Below, piece after piece: positions 41,631-50,374 of a DNA stretch of 64,000 bases (the stretch's first letter is position 1; each line of letters opens with the position of its first letter). The notes beneath the pieces are model-generated. The model worked only from the letters and a program-made list of their open reading frames with translations. It was not told the origin of the DNA and made no database searches. A program made the position numbers and the translations under genes. The stretch comes from Denitromonas halophila. GTDB taxonomy: Bacteria > Pseudomonadota > Gammaproteobacteria > Burkholderiales > Rhodocyclaceae. The stretch spans positions 124,001 to 188,000 of the forward strand of contig NZ_VMNK01000006.1 in the NCBI RefSeq assembly GCF_007625155.1. The letters run 5' to 3'.

Positions 41631-42941
41631 TCAGCCCCCCTGGACGGCCGTCTGGCCATGCAGGCGATGCCGCAGCCGGCGCAGGCCGAACCAAGTGGCC
41701 CCGAGCACCAGCGGCAGCACCACGCCGATCAGGCCGTCGACATTCAGCCCGGCCCCCCAGCCCTTGACCGCCTTGAGCCCGTAAGCCGCGAGGCCGACGC
41801 CGTAGTAGGACACCGCCACCACCGACAGCCCCTCGACCGCCTGCTGCAGGCGCAGCTGCATCGCGGCGCTGTGGCTCAGGCGTTCGAGCACGCGCTGGTT
41901 CTGGCCTTCCTGGGCGATGCTGACGCGGGTACGCAGCAAGTCGTTGGAACGGCTGATCTTGTTGGCCAGCGCCTCCTGCCGCGCCGCCACCGACACACAG
42001 GTGTCCATCGCCGGCGCCAAGCGCCGCGCCATGAATTCGCCCAGCGTGGGCACGCCTTCGATGCGCCGCTCGCGCAGCTCACCGATGCGGTCTCGCACGA
42101 TGCGGTAGTAGGCCTGGGCGGCGCTGAAGCGGTAGCCGCTGTCGAAGGACATCGAGCGCACCCGGGCGGCCAGGCGCGAGATGTCTTGCAGCAGCCGGGC
42201 CTCGTCGGCGCTGTCGCCCGCCGCCTGCATCTGCAAGCCGAGCCGGGTCACATCGGCTTCGATGGCGGTCAGCCGCGAGGCATGGTCACGCGCCAGCGGC
42301 AGCGCCAGGAGCGCCATCAGGGTGTAGGTTTCGATTTCGCAGATGCGCTGCACGATGCGCCCCAGCTGCATCTCGCGCAGGCCGGTGTCGCGCAGCAAAA
42401 AGCGCGAGAAGCCGTCGGGGCCGACCTGCAGGTCGGTCCATAGCTCGCCGCCGGCCAGTACTCGGCTGCCGACCAGCAGCGGCGCCGGGAAGATCCGGCG
42501 CAGGCGCGGGTTGTCCAGTTCGTAGGCGTCGCCCTGCTCGGCCAGGATGTGCGAGGCCACAATCACCTGCCCCGACAGCGCCTCCAGCCAGTCGCGCGGC
42601 ACATGGCGCATCGGCGTTTCGGCAAAGGCTTCGCCCGACACGCCCTGCTCGATGAAGCTGAAGGTGCAAAACTCGGTATGACGCTCCCACTTGAGGCGGA
42701 AGGCACCGAAGTCATGGAAGAAGTGCTGCGCCCCCGGCCTCGGCCCGGCCACGCCGAAGCGTGCACACAGCGTGCTCAGGATGCGCTCGTCGGGCGCACC
42801 GCCGTTCTCGCCATGGATGGCCAGGTGCGAGACGCAGGCCGGGGCACTCAGGCGGACAAACGGGCGCGCATGCAGCTCGGCCGCGAGTGTCAGGCGCAAG
42901 GGGTGATTCAAGCCGGCAGCCAGCACCGTCCGCTCGGGCAT
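41631..42941 (-). CDS. DUF3422 family membrane protein
   Basis: A 436-residue DUF3422 protein. The N-terminal half is soluble with HARPFVRLSAPACVSHLAIH and FHDFGAFRLKWERHTEFCTF blocks; the C-terminal end has two membrane helices (LSVVAVSYYGVGLAAYGL and IGVVLPLVLGATWFGL) after a long helical stalk. Function unknown. ATG at 42941 used; a TTG at 42953 is less likely. Forms an operon with glutaminase, which suggests a link to glutamine or pH homeostasis. Confidence 0.88.
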   Translation of the reverse strand: MPERTVLAAGLNHPLRLTLAAELHARPFVRLSAPACVSHLAIHGENGGAPDERILSTLCARFGVAGPRPGAQHFFHDFGAFRLKWERHTEFCTFSFIEQGVSGEAFAETPMRHVPRDWLEALSGQVIVASHILAEQGDAYELDNPRLRRIFPAPLLVGSRVLAGGELWTDLQVGPDGFSRFLLRDTGLREMQLGRIVQRICEIETYTLMALLALPLARDHASRLTAIEADVTRLGLQMQAAGDSADEARLLQDISRLAARVRSMSFDSGYRFSAAQAYYRIVRDRIGELRERRIEGVPTLGEFMARRLAPAMDTCVSVAARQEALANKISRSNDLLRTRVSIAQEGQNQRVLERLSHSAAMQLRLQQAVEGLSVVAVSYYGVGLAAYGLKAVKGWGAGLNVDGLIGVVLPLVLGATWFGLRRLRHRLHGQTAVQGG

Positions 42942-42964
42942 ATCGAGAACCAAGGCGTGTCCGA

Positions 42965-43126
42965 TCAGTTGTAACCCAGGTCAACCACCCGGTCGAGCTC
43001 GGCCGGTTCGGTGCGCAGCGGCACCACAACGCCACGCGGTGCCAGTTGCGGCATACGCTTTGCGGCGGTCTGTGGCGTGTTGGCCGGGCGGAAAGCATTG
43101 GAAGGAACGGACTGGCTAGCCTGCAT
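42965..43126 (-). CDS. 53-residue small protein upstream of DUF3422 gene
   Basis: An ORF of 53 codons starting MQASQSVPSNAFRPANTPQT, basic and proline-rich in the middle, ending DRVVDLGYN. GGAG is 9 bases before its ATG, third positions are GC-rich like real genes here, and it ends 23 bases before DUF3422. It is not in standard gene calls for its length. May be a leader peptide or a small protein partner. Confidence 0.5.
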   Translation of the reverse strand: MQASQSVPSNAFRPANTPQTAAKRMPQLAPRGVVVPLRTEPAELDRVVDLGYN

Positions 43127-43315
43127 TGTCTCTGTCTCCGGGGATCATCTATCGGGAGCATCGCTACCCCCATTTAATATCGGCAAGCACACGCACGCAC
43201 CGAATCATGCGTCGCAACAACGACTTGCCTCCTTTGGCGGGCGCCATTCTCTCGGCTGGGCAAGGCTTTATCAAACGAAATACACTACGAAGATTGTGAG
43301 TTTGAGGAATGATCC

Positions 43316-44239
43316 ATGCGTCGACGCGTCCCGAGCATCGAATCGCTGTCGGCCTTCGAGGCCTCGGCCCGTCATTTGAGCTTCACCCGGGCGGCGGACG
43401 CGTTGTCATTGACCCAAAGCGCGGTGTGCAAGCAGGTGGCGGTGCTGGAGGCTTATCTGGGCGTACGCTTGTTCAACCGCATCAAAAAACGCATCTCGCT
43501 GACCGAGGCCGGTCAGGTATATGTGCGCCAGATCAGCGACGGTCTCGACCGACTGGAGCGCGACACCGCGGCGATCATGACCCACCGCGGCGAGGGCGAC
43601 GTGCTCGAACTGGCGGTGATCCCGACCTTTGCCACCCGCTGGCTGATCCCGCGCCTGCCGGACTTCCAGCGCCGGCATCCGGGCATCACGCTCAACCTCA
43701 CCACCCGCGCCGAACCCTTTCTGTTTACCGACACGGTCTTCGACGCCGCGGTGCATTTCGGCTCCGCACAGTGGCCCGGCGCGGTCAGCAACTATTTGTT
43801 CGACGAGGAGATGGTGCCGGTCATGGCCCCGGCCTTGCTGCATCAACAGCCCTGCCCGAATCCGGCCGCACTGGCCGGTTTTCCGCTACTGCACCAGTCG
43901 GCCCGCCATCACGCCTGGCGGCGCTGGTTCGAAGTGGCCGGCGCCCCCGACATGGAAGCCATTGGCGGCCCCCGCTTCGAGCTCTTTTCGATGCTTGCCG
44001 AAGCCGCCCGTGCCGGGCTCGGCGTGGCCTTGGTGCCGCGCTTTCTGGTGCAGGGCGAACTGGCCTCGGGCGAGCTTGTCGCCCCCTTCGACATCGCCCT
44101 CACGGGCGATCTGGCCTACTACCTGATCTGCCCCGAAAACCGACAGGACCGGGCCGCCCTGCAGCACTTCTCGCACTGGCTGATCGCGCAGGCCAGCGAC
44201 TATCGCGGCGAGCCGTCGGATGACACTACGGCAGCTTAA
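43316..44239 (+). CDS. LysR-family transcriptional regulator (GcvA-like)
   Basis: A 307-residue LysR regulator: HTH at residues 8-65 (SIESLSAFEASARHLSFTRA), effector domain with AVIPTFATRWLIPRLPDFQ, typical of the GcvA subgroup. Divergent from the DUF3422-glutaminase operon across 43127-43315, which points to control of those genes. Effector unknown. Confidence 0.92.
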   Translation: MRRRVPSIESLSAFEASARHLSFTRAADALSLTQSAVCKQVAVLEAYLGVRLFNRIKKRISLTEAGQVYVRQISDGLDRLERDTAAIMTHRGEGDVLELAVIPTFATRWLIPRLPDFQRRHPGITLNLTTRAEPFLFTDTVFDAAVHFGSAQWPGAVSNYLFDEEMVPVMAPALLHQQPCPNPAALAGFPLLHQSARHHAWRRWFEVAGAPDMEAIGGPRFELFSMLAEAARAGLGVALVPRFLVQGELASGELVAPFDIALTGDLAYYLICPENRQDRAALQHFSHWLIAQASDYRGEPSDDTTAA

Positions 44240-44373
44240 ATGTCGCCCGCCGCGACCTCTGCGCCTGCGCAAGCCATACGAGTCGGCAGGCATCGAACCA
44301 TTCGAGTCGTATGGCCTCGCAGGGCGCACTGCCAACGTGCCGTGCCCTCCGCGCAATGGTTTCATGGGCGGGA

Positions 44374-44574
44374 CTTATTGAATCTGGGCAGACGACGTCT
44401 GCCGGGAACGGCGGATTCCTACCCTATGGCTGACCATCAGCAAGGGCAACGCGGGTGCCATCGGTTGGTCCGCACCCATGGGGTTCAAGAACGTCGGCGT
44501 GATCGCTCAAGATGTCTGGGCGGGATAGGTGAAGGACGATTTCCGAATGAGAAAACGACCGGCCCACACGCGCC
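44374..44574 (+). pseudogene. degenerate C-terminal fragment of a GNAT acetyltransferase
   Basis: Translation gives DDVCRERRIPTLWLTISKG, then FKNVGVIAQDVWAG, an in-frame stop (TAG) and VKDDFRMRK. It aligns with the C-terminal third of the GNAT protein at 39836-40351 (EDVCRERQIPALWLTVNKN, FKNAGAIVQDIGAGFV) with clear but diverged identity. A 2-base shift is needed near its 5' edge, and the N-terminal part is missing. An old, partial duplicate in the same orientation 4.2 kb away. Confidence 0.82.
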
Positions 44575-44742
44575 AGCGCATTGAGGAAAAACTGGGCTTT
44601 GCCCCCGATTATTTCCCTTGCCGGCTTTTTCAAACGGGCCCAAGGCGCCCGGGCAATTGAATGACGGCCTGCCCGGCAGACCGAAAGCGGGCTAGAGTTC
44701 CTCTTGGTGGCCAAGGTGCAAAACAGACAGGGAGGGCAAGGC

Positions 44743-46023
44743 GTGTCGATTCTCATGTCGGCGGACCGTTTCAGAATGCTTGTTGCGCGCTTTCGCGAGC
44801 GCTTGTGGGTCAAGCCACTGTTGATGTGCGTGGTGTCGATTGCGGCCGCGGTCGGGGCGAGCCTGGCCGATGGCACAGGACTGGCGCATGTAGTGCCGGC
44901 AACAGCATCGGTGGCACTCGAGACCTTGCTGTCGATCATGGCCTCCAGCATGCTGGTGATTGCGACGTTCTCCGTCGGCTCGATGGTGGCGGCCTACGGT
45001 GCCGCGAGTAACACCGCAACGCCCCGGTCGTTTGGTCTGGTGGTCGCCGACGATGTGTCGCAAAACGCGCTATCGACCTTTGTCGGCGCGTTCATTTTCA
45101 GCATCGTGGCGCTGACCGGCGTCAAGAATGGCTATTTCCTGGCGGCAGGCCTGTTCGTGCTGTTCATTCTGACGGCGGCAGTCTTCGGCCTGGTGATCGT
45201 GACCTTCGTGCGCTGGGTCGACAACATCGCCCGACTCGGGCGGATGAACTCAACGATCGAGAAGGTCGAGCAGGCGACGGCGGATGCCCTGGTGCGACGG
45301 CGTAACAGGCCAACGCTCGGCGGTGTGCCGGTGCGCGCCCTTCCGCGCGGGGTGCCGGTGCATGCCACCGAGGTGGGCTATGTTCAACAGATCGACGTCG
45401 CTCGGCTTCAAACGTGGGCGGTTTCAGTTGATGCGCGAGTGGTTGTGGCCGCCTTGCCCGGCGCCTTTGCGTTCCCCGATCGCGTGCTGGCCTATGTGAG
45501 CGTGGCAGCGGAGGGCGACGCGACGCCCGAGCTTGGTGAAGTGATGGCGAGTTTCACTATTGGTCGCGAGCGACGCTTTGAGGATGACCCCCGCTTCGGG
45601 CTGGTGGTGTTGTCGGAGATTGCCGGCCGGGCGCTGTCACCGGCGGTGAACGACCCCGGCACGGCGGTGTCTATCCTTGGCGCGCTGGTCCGGCTCTTTG
45701 CACAGTGGTGCCAGCCGGCGGCGGACGATGACGCGCCGGCATGTGATCGTATCGAGGTGCCCGAATTGTCGGTCCACGACATGTTTGACGATGCCTTCAC
45801 GGCGATTGCCCGAGATGGCGCCGGCTCGATCGAAGTGGCGCTTCGTTTGCAGAAGGCCTTGCAATCGCTGGCAACGCTTGGCGGTCCGGCAATGCGTACA
45901 GCGGCCGAAGATCACGCACGACGTGCCTTGGAACGCGCGACATCCCGGATGGATCTGCCCTACGATCTGGCGCAGGTTCGCAAGGCGGCTGCGTTTGCCA
46001 CGCCAGCGCTGCGTGACGATTGA
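44743..46023 (+). CDS. DUF2254 family membrane protein
   Basis: A 426-residue DUF2254 protein: four membrane helices in the first 160 residues, then a soluble domain. GTG at 44743 is chosen because GGAGG is 7 bases upstream; a TTG at 44704 would add 13 poor residues. Motifs include ASSMLVIATFSVGSMVAAYG and GRALSPAVNDPGTAVSI. Function unknown in the family. The region before it (44240-44742) holds only the GNAT relic. Confidence 0.88.
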   Translation: MSILMSADRFRMLVARFRERLWVKPLLMCVVSIAAAVGASLADGTGLAHVVPATASVALETLLSIMASSMLVIATFSVGSMVAAYGAASNTATPRSFGLVVADDVSQNALSTFVGAFIFSIVALTGVKNGYFLAAGLFVLFILTAAVFGLVIVTFVRWVDNIARLGRMNSTIEKVEQATADALVRRRNRPTLGGVPVRALPRGVPVHATEVGYVQQIDVARLQTWAVSVDARVVVAALPGAFAFPDRVLAYVSVAAEGDATPELGEVMASFTIGRERRFEDDPRFGLVVLSEIAGRALSPAVNDPGTAVSILGALVRLFAQWCQPAADDDAPACDRIEVPELSVHDMFDDAFTAIARDGAGSIEVALRLQKALQSLATLGGPAMRTAAEDHARRALERATSRMDLPYDLAQVRKAAAFATPALRDD

Positions 46024-46139
46024 CTCGGCACCAGACGACAACCGAGACCAGGGACCCCACGCCACCGGGCGAGGCGATGATCAAGCCTTGAAACCCGACA
46101 TTTCACCCATCGCCTATCTGTACCAGGAGACCCCTCACC

Positions 46140-46571
46140 ATGCTGATCCAGGGCAGTTGCCACTGCGCCAACATCTCCTTCCAGCTCGACTGGTCGCCCT
46201 CGCCGTCCGACATTCCGGCGCGCGTGTGCGACTGTTCTTTTTGCGTAAAACACGGCGGCGTGTGGACGGCGCATCCACAAGGCACGCTGACGGTCAGCGT
46301 CAAGAACGACGCGCGGGTGTCTCGCTACACATTTGGCACGCGCACGGCGCGCTTTCATGTTTGTCAGCAATGCGGCGTGGTGCCGGTTGTGACGAGCAGA
46401 ATTGAGGGGCGAGAGCTTGCGGTGGTCAATGTAAACACGTTCAACAATGTGCCAGCGGCGATGCTCCGGCTCGCCCCGGTATCGTTTGACGGCGAGGACA
46501 CGTCGGACCGTCTGGCGCGGCGCGCGCGCAACTGGATCGGGGATGTCAGGTTTGTGACGGGCGACGTCTAA
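46140..46571 (+). CDS. GFA-family protein (CENP-V / glutathione-dependent formaldehyde-activating fold)
   Basis: A 143-residue zinc-binding Mss4-fold protein. Cysteine positions fit the family: GSCHCANISF at the N-terminus, CDCSFCVKHGG, then FHVCQQCGVVPV. Enzymatic role in this family is varied and mostly unproven. Alone on its strand after the DUF2254 gene by about 115 bp. Confidence 0.9.
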   Translation: MLIQGSCHCANISFQLDWSPSPSDIPARVCDCSFCVKHGGVWTAHPQGTLTVSVKNDARVSRYTFGTRTARFHVCQQCGVVPVVTSRIEGRELAVVNVNTFNNVPAAMLRLAPVSFDGEDTSDRLARRARNWIGDVRFVTGDV

Positions 46572-46658
46572 CGGCGTGTTTTTGCTGGGCCGTCAGCAGC
46601 CGCGGTTTGGCTGACAAAGGAAGACCTCCATCGGCCGGACGATGTCTGCATGCGGAGT

Positions 46659-46685
46659 GTTGGGCTTCGCCACGCTCAACCCAAC
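46659..46685. repeat. short dispersed repeat with hairpin
   Basis: GTTGGG and CCCAAC flank a CTTCGCCACGCTCAA core. Similar hairpins are scattered in many proteobacterial intergenic regions. One copy only in this window. Confidence 0.5.
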
Positions 46686-46758
46686 CTGCGTCCGGGACGC
46701 AATGACGCGATGCCGTCACTGGCACCCACAGGCCGGGCTGATTCAAATGGCCTGCGCG

Positions 46759-46920
46759 CTACCGCCGACTAAGCACCACGCTCGCCCCGGTGCTGGTGAT
46801 GGAGCCGAGCGTGCCGCGCCGGTGTTCGTCGCGCGAAGCGAGGAAGTGCCGTTTGTCGAGAAACAGGGCGCCAAAGAAAACGCCGATGACGATATGACAG
46901 AAATGTAATATCGCCGGGCC
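46759..46920 (-). pseudogene. possible C-terminal remnant of a membrane protein gene
   Basis: In one minus-strand frame the codons read ILHFCHIVIGVFFGALFLDK, a charged stretch, then GTLGSITSTGASVVLSRR and a stop, with a membrane helix and natural-looking codon use. There is no start codon upstream before a stop (at the TGA near 46960), so if real it is a truncated relic. No family assigned. Confidence 0.3.
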
Positions 46921-47085
46921 GTTTTCTCCGGCGATGTCTCGCGCTGTGGGCGATGCTCAGGCTGCTGTCGTGCCGGGTCGACACAGCAACACATCCGCTT
47001 GCCACGCAATCACGAAAAGCGCCACGCAATCCATTAAACTACGGGGTTTCGCTCAATCCCTCTTTCGGAACGGGGGATTTACGTC

Positions 47086-48507
47086 ATGCAAAGCTCGGGG
47101 GCACCCATGATCTCGGTTGAAAAAATCGGCGGCACGTCGATGTCGGCTTTTGGCGATGTGCTGCGGCACATCATGCTGTACGACAAGGCGCGCATTAACG
47201 GCCGCATTTATGTGGTGTCGGCCTATTCAGGCGTGACCAACCAGTTGCTCGAGCACAAGAAGACGGGCGAGCCCGGCATTTACGCACTGTTCGCCAATGG
47301 CGAGGATTACCACGAAGCGCTCAATGGCCTGGCGGTGAGTCTGAAGCAGCTGAACGCGGGCTACGCCGACATTGGCCTGCCGCTGGATGTGGCCGATGCC
47401 TTCGTCGATACGCGCATCAGCGAGGCCAAGCGTTATCTGGAGGCCATGCACCATGTGCTGGCCAGCGGCTACCTCAATCGCAGCGACGTGCTGCTGGCGG
47501 CACGCGAGGTGCTGGCCTCGATTGGCGAATCGCACAGCGCCTTCAACGCGGTCGAGATGCTCAAAACCTACGGCGTGAACGCCATCCTGCTTGACCTGGC
47601 CGGCTTCGACGACGACGAGCCGCTGAGCATCGACGAGCGCATTCGCAACAGCTTCAAGGGGCTGGACCTGGCCAATAACGTGGTGGTGGCCACCGGTTAC
47701 ACCAAGGGCGTCGAAGGCATCATGCGCGAGTTCGACCGCGGTTACTCCGAGGTGACTTTCAGCAAGATTGCGGTCGAAGTGCGCCCCGCCGAAGCGGTGA
47801 TCCACAAGGAGTTCCACCTGTCCTCCGCCGACCCCAACATCGTCGGCCTGGAAAACGCAGTCATCGTCGGTGCCACCAACTACGACGTGGCGGACCAGCT
47901 GGCCGACGTGGGCATGGAGGCCATCCACCCCAAGGCCGCCAAGCCGATGGAACGCGCGGGCATCCCCATTCGCCTGAAAAACACGTTTGAACCCGAGCAC
48001 CCGGGCACGCTGATCACCAAAGATTACGTGGGCGAACGCGCCCGCGTGGAGATCGTGACCGGCAGCGACAAGGTGACACTGGTCGAGATTCACGACCCGA
48101 GCATGGTCGGCACGGTGGGCTTCGATCTGGGCATCATGGAGATCTTCCGCCGCCACAAGGCGTCGTACATCCTCAAGGCCACCAACGCCAACTCCATCGC
48201 CCACCTGCTGTGGGACCGCGCCGTGACTCGCGCCCTGATCGACGAGCTCGAGGCCAACTACCAGGTGGTCACGGTCAAGCCCAGCGCGGTGGTGTGCACC
48301 ATCGGCTCGAACATCAGCATCCCCGGCGTGCTGGCCCGCGCGGCGCAGGCGCTGGCCGATGCACAGGTCAATGTGAACTGCGTATCGCAAACCCTGCGGC
48401 AGGTGAACATGCAGTTCATCATCGAGCGCGAAGACTACAAAAAGGCAATCATCGCCCTCAACCATTCGCTGTGCGTCAATTCGGGCACGCCGGTGCCGGT
48501 GGCCTGA
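47086..48507 (+). CDS. aspartate kinase, ectoine-type (Ask_Ect-like)
   Basis: A 473-residue aspartokinase. N-terminal kinase motif VEKIGGTSMS (residues 11-20), the VVSAYSGVTNQLLEHKKTGE block, then GRGYSEVTF-like and IHKEFHLSSADP segments that match the ectoine-specific Ask_Ect subfamily rather than the common LysC. Two ACT regions follow near residues 345 and 405. It catalyses aspartate to aspartyl-4-phosphate. ATG at 47086 assumed; MISVEK at 47107 is possible. No ectABCD in the window, and no lysine or threonine genes. Confidence 0.88.
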   Translation: MQSSGAPMISVEKIGGTSMSAFGDVLRHIMLYDKARINGRIYVVSAYSGVTNQLLEHKKTGEPGIYALFANGEDYHEALNGLAVSLKQLNAGYADIGLPLDVADAFVDTRISEAKRYLEAMHHVLASGYLNRSDVLLAAREVLASIGESHSAFNAVEMLKTYGVNAILLDLAGFDDDEPLSIDERIRNSFKGLDLANNVVVATGYTKGVEGIMREFDRGYSEVTFSKIAVEVRPAEAVIHKEFHLSSADPNIVGLENAVIVGATNYDVADQLADVGMEAIHPKAAKPMERAGIPIRLKNTFEPEHPGTLITKDYVGERARVEIVTGSDKVTLVEIHDPSMVGTVGFDLGIMEIFRRHKASYILKATNANSIAHLLWDRAVTRALIDELEANYQVVTVKPSAVVCTIGSNISIPGVLARAAQALADAQVNVNCVSQTLRQVNMQFIIEREDYKKAIIALNHSLCVNSGTPVPVA

Positions 48508-48529
48508 AACAACACTCGGTAAAAAGCGC

Positions 48530-48559
48530 AGAGGCGGCCCGCGGGTCGCCTCTTTTTTT
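48530..48559 (+). terminator. rho-independent terminator after aspartokinase
   Basis: AGAGGCG pairs with CGCCTCT around a GC-rich inner part and is followed by a run of Ts (TCTTTTTTTG). It starts about 23 bases after the stop. Confidence 0.88.
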
Positions 48560-48581
48560 GCCGCGATTGCGCGAGCACCGC

Positions 48582-50318
48582 CTACTGCAAAACGGCGTGA
48601 GTGCTCAACAAAATCAGCACGCAAATGGCCAGCACGAAGGACAGCCCCTGCCAGAAGCGCAACGGATTGCGTTCGATCAGCGGCGGCGGGCGCTCATTGA
48701 GCAGGCTGCGATTGGGATGCCGGAGGTCGTAGGTGAATTCCGACAGCTCCTGATAGCGCTTGTCGGGGTTGGGATGCACCGCCTTGGCGAGCGCAGCGTC
48801 GACCCAGGCGGGGATCTCGCGATCCTCGTCGAGCACACTGTCGTAGCGCAGTTTTTTCTGCGCCGCGCGGCTGCGGGTCTTGGCCACTTCGGCGCCATAG
48901 GGCAGCCGCCCGGACAGCATCTGATAGGTGATGACGCCCAGCGAAAACAGGTCGGAACACGGCCGGCCAGCCTCGCCCAGAAAATACTCGGGTGCAGTGT
49001 ATTGCGCGGTGCCGAGAATCGGCGGCGGCAGGTTATCGGTCTCGGCTTCGGCCAGGCCGGCCACGCGGGTGGCGCCGAAGTCGATGATTTTCACCGTGCC
49101 GGCGGTGTCGATCATGATGTTGTTGGGCCGCAAGTCCTGATGCAGCATCTCGAGCCGGTGGAAGGCGAGCAGGCCTTTGGCAATCTGCTCGACGATGCCG
49201 CGCACGGTTTCGAGCGAGGGCGCCGGGTTGTCGCGCATCCACTGCGCCAGGGTCTGACCGTCGATGTATTCGGTGGCCACATAGAGAAAATGGCGCTTGC
49301 GGGTTTGCGTGCTCGGCTTGAGCACATGCGCGCTGTTGATGCGCCGCGCGATCCACTCCTCGAGCATGAAGCGTTCGAGATAGGCGGGATCGCCACGCAT
49401 GTCGACCGACGGCGTCTTAAGCACTTGCAGCGCGCCACTGTCGATGTCTTCCGCCAAATAGATATGGCTGCGACTGCTGCCGTGCAGCGCGCGAATGACC
49501 CGGTAGCCTTCGAACACCTGCCGGGGTTCGAGCACCGGCGCTGGCGGCAGCTCGGCCCATTGTGAATAAATCGCGCTGGCGTCGCCTTGCGCCAGGCTGT
49601 CGACACGCAGGATCTGGATCGTCAGATTGTCATCACTGCCCTGCGCATAGGCTTCCTGCGCAATGCTTTGCGCCGCCGCACCGAGATCGTCGGGCGAGCG
49701 AGTGATGGTGTCGATGATGAAAGGCGCCGCGGCAAATTCATACACGCCATCGGTGGCCAGCACAAAACAGTCGCCCACTGCCAACGGCACGGCCTGGTAA
49801 TCGATGTCGAGCTGATCGCTGATGCCGAGCGCGCGCGCCAGATAGCTGGTGTCTTCGGACACCACGAGCCGGTGATCTTTGGTCAGTTGCTCGAGGGCGC
49901 CGTCGCGCAGCCGGTAGATGCGGCTGTCGCCGACATGAAAAATGTGCGCGGTGGCCGCCTTGATGACCAGCGCGCTGAAGGTGCACACATAGCCGCGATC
50001 GCGGTCGTAGCGATGCTCGCTGTGGCGGGTTTGCGAATACAACCAAGCGTTGCTTGCGGTGATGACACGCTGCGCCGCCGTCTTGACCGACCACGCCTCC
50101 GAGGTGCAGTAGTAGTCATCCAGAAAACTCTTGACCGCCGACGCGCTGGCAATATGGCTGACCGCGCTGCTGCTGATGCCGTCGGCCAGCGCAATGGCAA
50201 TGCCCTTGGCGCTGAGCTGCGGCTCGTCCGGCATGCACAGGCCATGAAAGTCCTGATTGCTTTCCTTGCGGCCCTTGTCGGAATACTGGCCGGTGGCGAC
50301 GGTAAGTTGAGATGGCAT
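48582..50318 (-). CDS. bifunctional PP2C phosphatase / Ser-Thr kinase, membrane-anchored
   Basis: A 578-residue fusion. Residues 1-245: PP2C-type phosphatase with ESNQDFHG, ALADGIS and FHVGDSRIYRL and GSDDNLT metal-site motifs. Residues 270-540: protein kinase with LQVLKTP (Lys), HQDLRPNNI (HxDxxxxN) and IIDFGATR (DFG). One membrane helix at the C-terminus (LSFVLAICVLILL). Start at 50318 gives MPSQLTVATGQ; the 12 extra upstream residues are unlikely. Sits beside the FNT channel gene; similar kinase-phosphatase genes occur near nitrate/nitrite transporters. Confidence 0.92.
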   Translation of the reverse strand: MPSQLTVATGQYSDKGRKESNQDFHGLCMPDEPQLSAKGIAIALADGISSSAVSHIASASAVKSFLDDYYCTSEAWSVKTAAQRVITASNAWLYSQTRHSEHRYDRDRGYVCTFSALVIKAATAHIFHVGDSRIYRLRDGALEQLTKDHRLVVSEDTSYLARALGISDQLDIDYQAVPLAVGDCFVLATDGVYEFAAAPFIIDTITRSPDDLGAAAQSIAQEAYAQGSDDNLTIQILRVDSLAQGDASAIYSQWAELPPAPVLEPRQVFEGYRVIRALHGSSRSHIYLAEDIDSGALQVLKTPSVDMRGDPAYLERFMLEEWIARRINSAHVLKPSTQTRKRHFLYVATEYIDGQTLAQWMRDNPAPSLETVRGIVEQIAKGLLAFHRLEMLHQDLRPNNIMIDTAGTVKIIDFGATRVAGLAEAETDNLPPPILGTAQYTAPEYFLGEAGRPCSDLFSLGVITYQMLSGRLPYGAEVAKTRSRAAQKKLRYDSVLDEDREIPAWVDAALAKAVHPNPDKRYQELSEFTYDLRHPNRSLLNERPPPLIERNPLRFWQGLSFVLAICVLILLSTHAVLQ

Positions 50319-50374
50319 TGTCAGGATGAAAGCGCCTCGCCCCACGCGGGGCAAGGCGCTCGCATCGAGGCAGA

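Larger units (their letters stand above)
46572..47085. other. long intergenic region before aspartokinase
   Basis: 514 bp. It contains a GTTGGG...CCCAAC hairpin of the common 'GTTGGGtttcgc...CAACCCAAC' repeat class (46659-46685) and a possible gene remnant on the minus strand (46759-46920). The last 100 bp should hold the aspartokinase promoter; no strong consensus noted. Confidence 0.5.

Noticed and set aside
40962-42443. 493-codon plus-strand ORF opposite glutaminase and DUF3422
   Set aside because: Spans two real genes on the opposite strand; composition is His/Gln-rich shadow.
47227-48624. 465-codon minus-strand ORF opposite aspartokinase
   Set aside because: Antisense shadow of a conserved kinase.
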